7,038 bases of DNA from Fastidiosipila sp964627125 (GTDB taxonomy: Bacteria; Bacillota; Clostridia; Saccharofermentanales; Fastidiosipilaceae), in assembly GCA_964627125.1 (NCBI GenBank), contig CAZVJQ010000042.1, positions 1-7,038 on the forward strand, written 5' to 3'. Position numbers and translations under genes: made by a program. Positions within the stretch are counted from its first letter, which is position 1; every line of letters begins with the position of its first letter. The notes beneath the pieces were generated by a model, which ran no database searches, was not told where the DNA came from, and saw only the letters and a program-made list of their open reading frames with translations. This document shows positions 6,336 to 7,038 of this stretch, in pieces.

Positions 6336-7037
6336 CTACCACTCAATCTCGTCTACTGATTTAGGATTATCTTGTGAATATACGTTACTAATTGTTCCTG
6401 AATCTACTTCAATTACTCTATTCGCCATTTCAGAAATAGCTCTATTGTGAGTAATTATTACTACTGTTGTTTCTCCACCATTACTCTGGTTTTGTAATAG
6501 CCTTAAAACTTGTTGACCAGTCTCATTATCTAGAGCCCCTGTTGGCTCATCGCATAATAATAGATCTGGATCTTTTACAAGTGCTCTAGCAATAGACACT
6601 CTTTGTTGTTCACCACCAGATAATTGTCCTGGGAAATTATCTGCACGTTTACTCAAACCAACTTGCTCTAAAACATTTGCTGAATCTTTTTCTGTATTAG
6701 TAATTTGTTCGCTCATTTCAACATTTTCTAGAGCTGTTAAATTTGGAATTAAATTATAAAATTGAAAGACAAAACCGACTCTATCACGTCTGTAAGCAGT
6801 CAGTTCCTTCTCATTATAGTCAGATATCTTGGTGTCATTTACCCAGATTTCACCTGAAGATGGTTTATCCAAGCCACCAAGCATGTTAAGAATAGTTGTC
6901 TTACCAGCTCCAGATGGACCTAGAATAACAACTAATTCTCCCTTATTAATACTAAAATCTACGGCTTCATTGGCTACTGTAGCACCTCTACCTTCACCAT
7001 AAACCTTAGAAACATTTTTAAATTCAATATAACTCAT
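6336..7037 (-). CDS. ABC transporter ATP-binding protein, LolD/MacB type
   Basis: This complete 233-residue ATPase starts at ATG 7037, one base inside the window edge, so its ribosome site and promoter are not visible. All ABC motifs are present: A-loop Tyr13, Walker A GPSGAGKTT (40-48), Q-loop Gln92 in FQFYNLIPNLTALENV, signature LSGGEQQR (139-146), Walker B LLLCDEP with catalytic Glu164, D-loop ALD (168-170) and the switch His197 in ITHN. The length and the FYNLIPNLTALENV stretch after the Q-loop are typical of the LolD/MacB/SalX group, whose members drive FtsX-fold permeases. It should act as a dimer on the cytoplasmic face. The stop codon (6336-6338) is 2 nt before the permease ATG, or overlaps its GTG, so translation is probably coupled. 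The C-terminal tail (about 215-233) is acidic and variable. Confidence 0.97.
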   Translation of the reverse strand: MSYIEFKNVSKVYGEGRGATVANEAVDFSINKGELVVILGPSGAGKTTILNMLGGLDKPSSGEIWVNDTKISDYNEKELTAYRRDRVGFVFQFYNLIPNLTALENVEMSEQITNTEKDSANVLEQVGLSKRADNFPGQLSGGEQQRVSIARALVKDPDLLLCDEPTGALDNETGQQVLRLLQNQSNGGETTVVIITHNRAISEMANRVIEVDSGTISNVYSQDNPKSVDEIEW

Positions 7038-7038
7038 T

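Overview
The window is AT-rich, and every gene that can be supported lies on the minus strand. Short Shine-Dalgarno sites, AT-rich promoters, a lipobox lipoprotein and a large single-chain FtsX-type permease suggest a low-GC Gram-positive anaerobe (Bacillota, probably Clostridia). This is inferred from style; no marker gene is present.

Layout from right to left, in the direction of transcription. Bases 7037-6336 encode a complete LolD/MacB-type ABC ATPase. It is followed at once by a 1301-residue FtsX-like permease (6333-2428), so the two form one operon and one transporter. The permease has the usual MacB-like plan (eight predicted membrane helices, two FtsX domains, two extracellular domains). 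Its first extracellular region carries a coiled-coil insertion of about 480 residues, which looks like an antiparallel hairpin with matching hinges in both arms.

The stretch 1964-2427 has no gene. Its right part (2225-2427) is the 3' region of the transporter operon: locally GC-richer, with several hairpins and two intrinsic terminators pointing left. Its left part (1964-2169) is the promoter and 5' leader of the next gene.

Bases 1963-494 encode a lipoprotein with a Thr/Ser-rich stalk and a transglutaminase-like domain with an intact Cys-His-Asp triad. A second, tandem copy of the same gene begins at 244 and runs off the left edge after 81 codons. The two copies share signal peptide, ribosome site, leader hairpin, promoter and about 200 bp of upstream DNA, offset by about 1719 bp. 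This is a tandem duplication in which each copy kept its own control region. The stalks differ greatly in length.

How the parts might work together is inference: an envelope ABC machine with a very long external arm stands next to a family of cell-surface lipoproteins that may act on proteins or wall peptides. The terminators and separate promoters indicate that they are independent transcription units.
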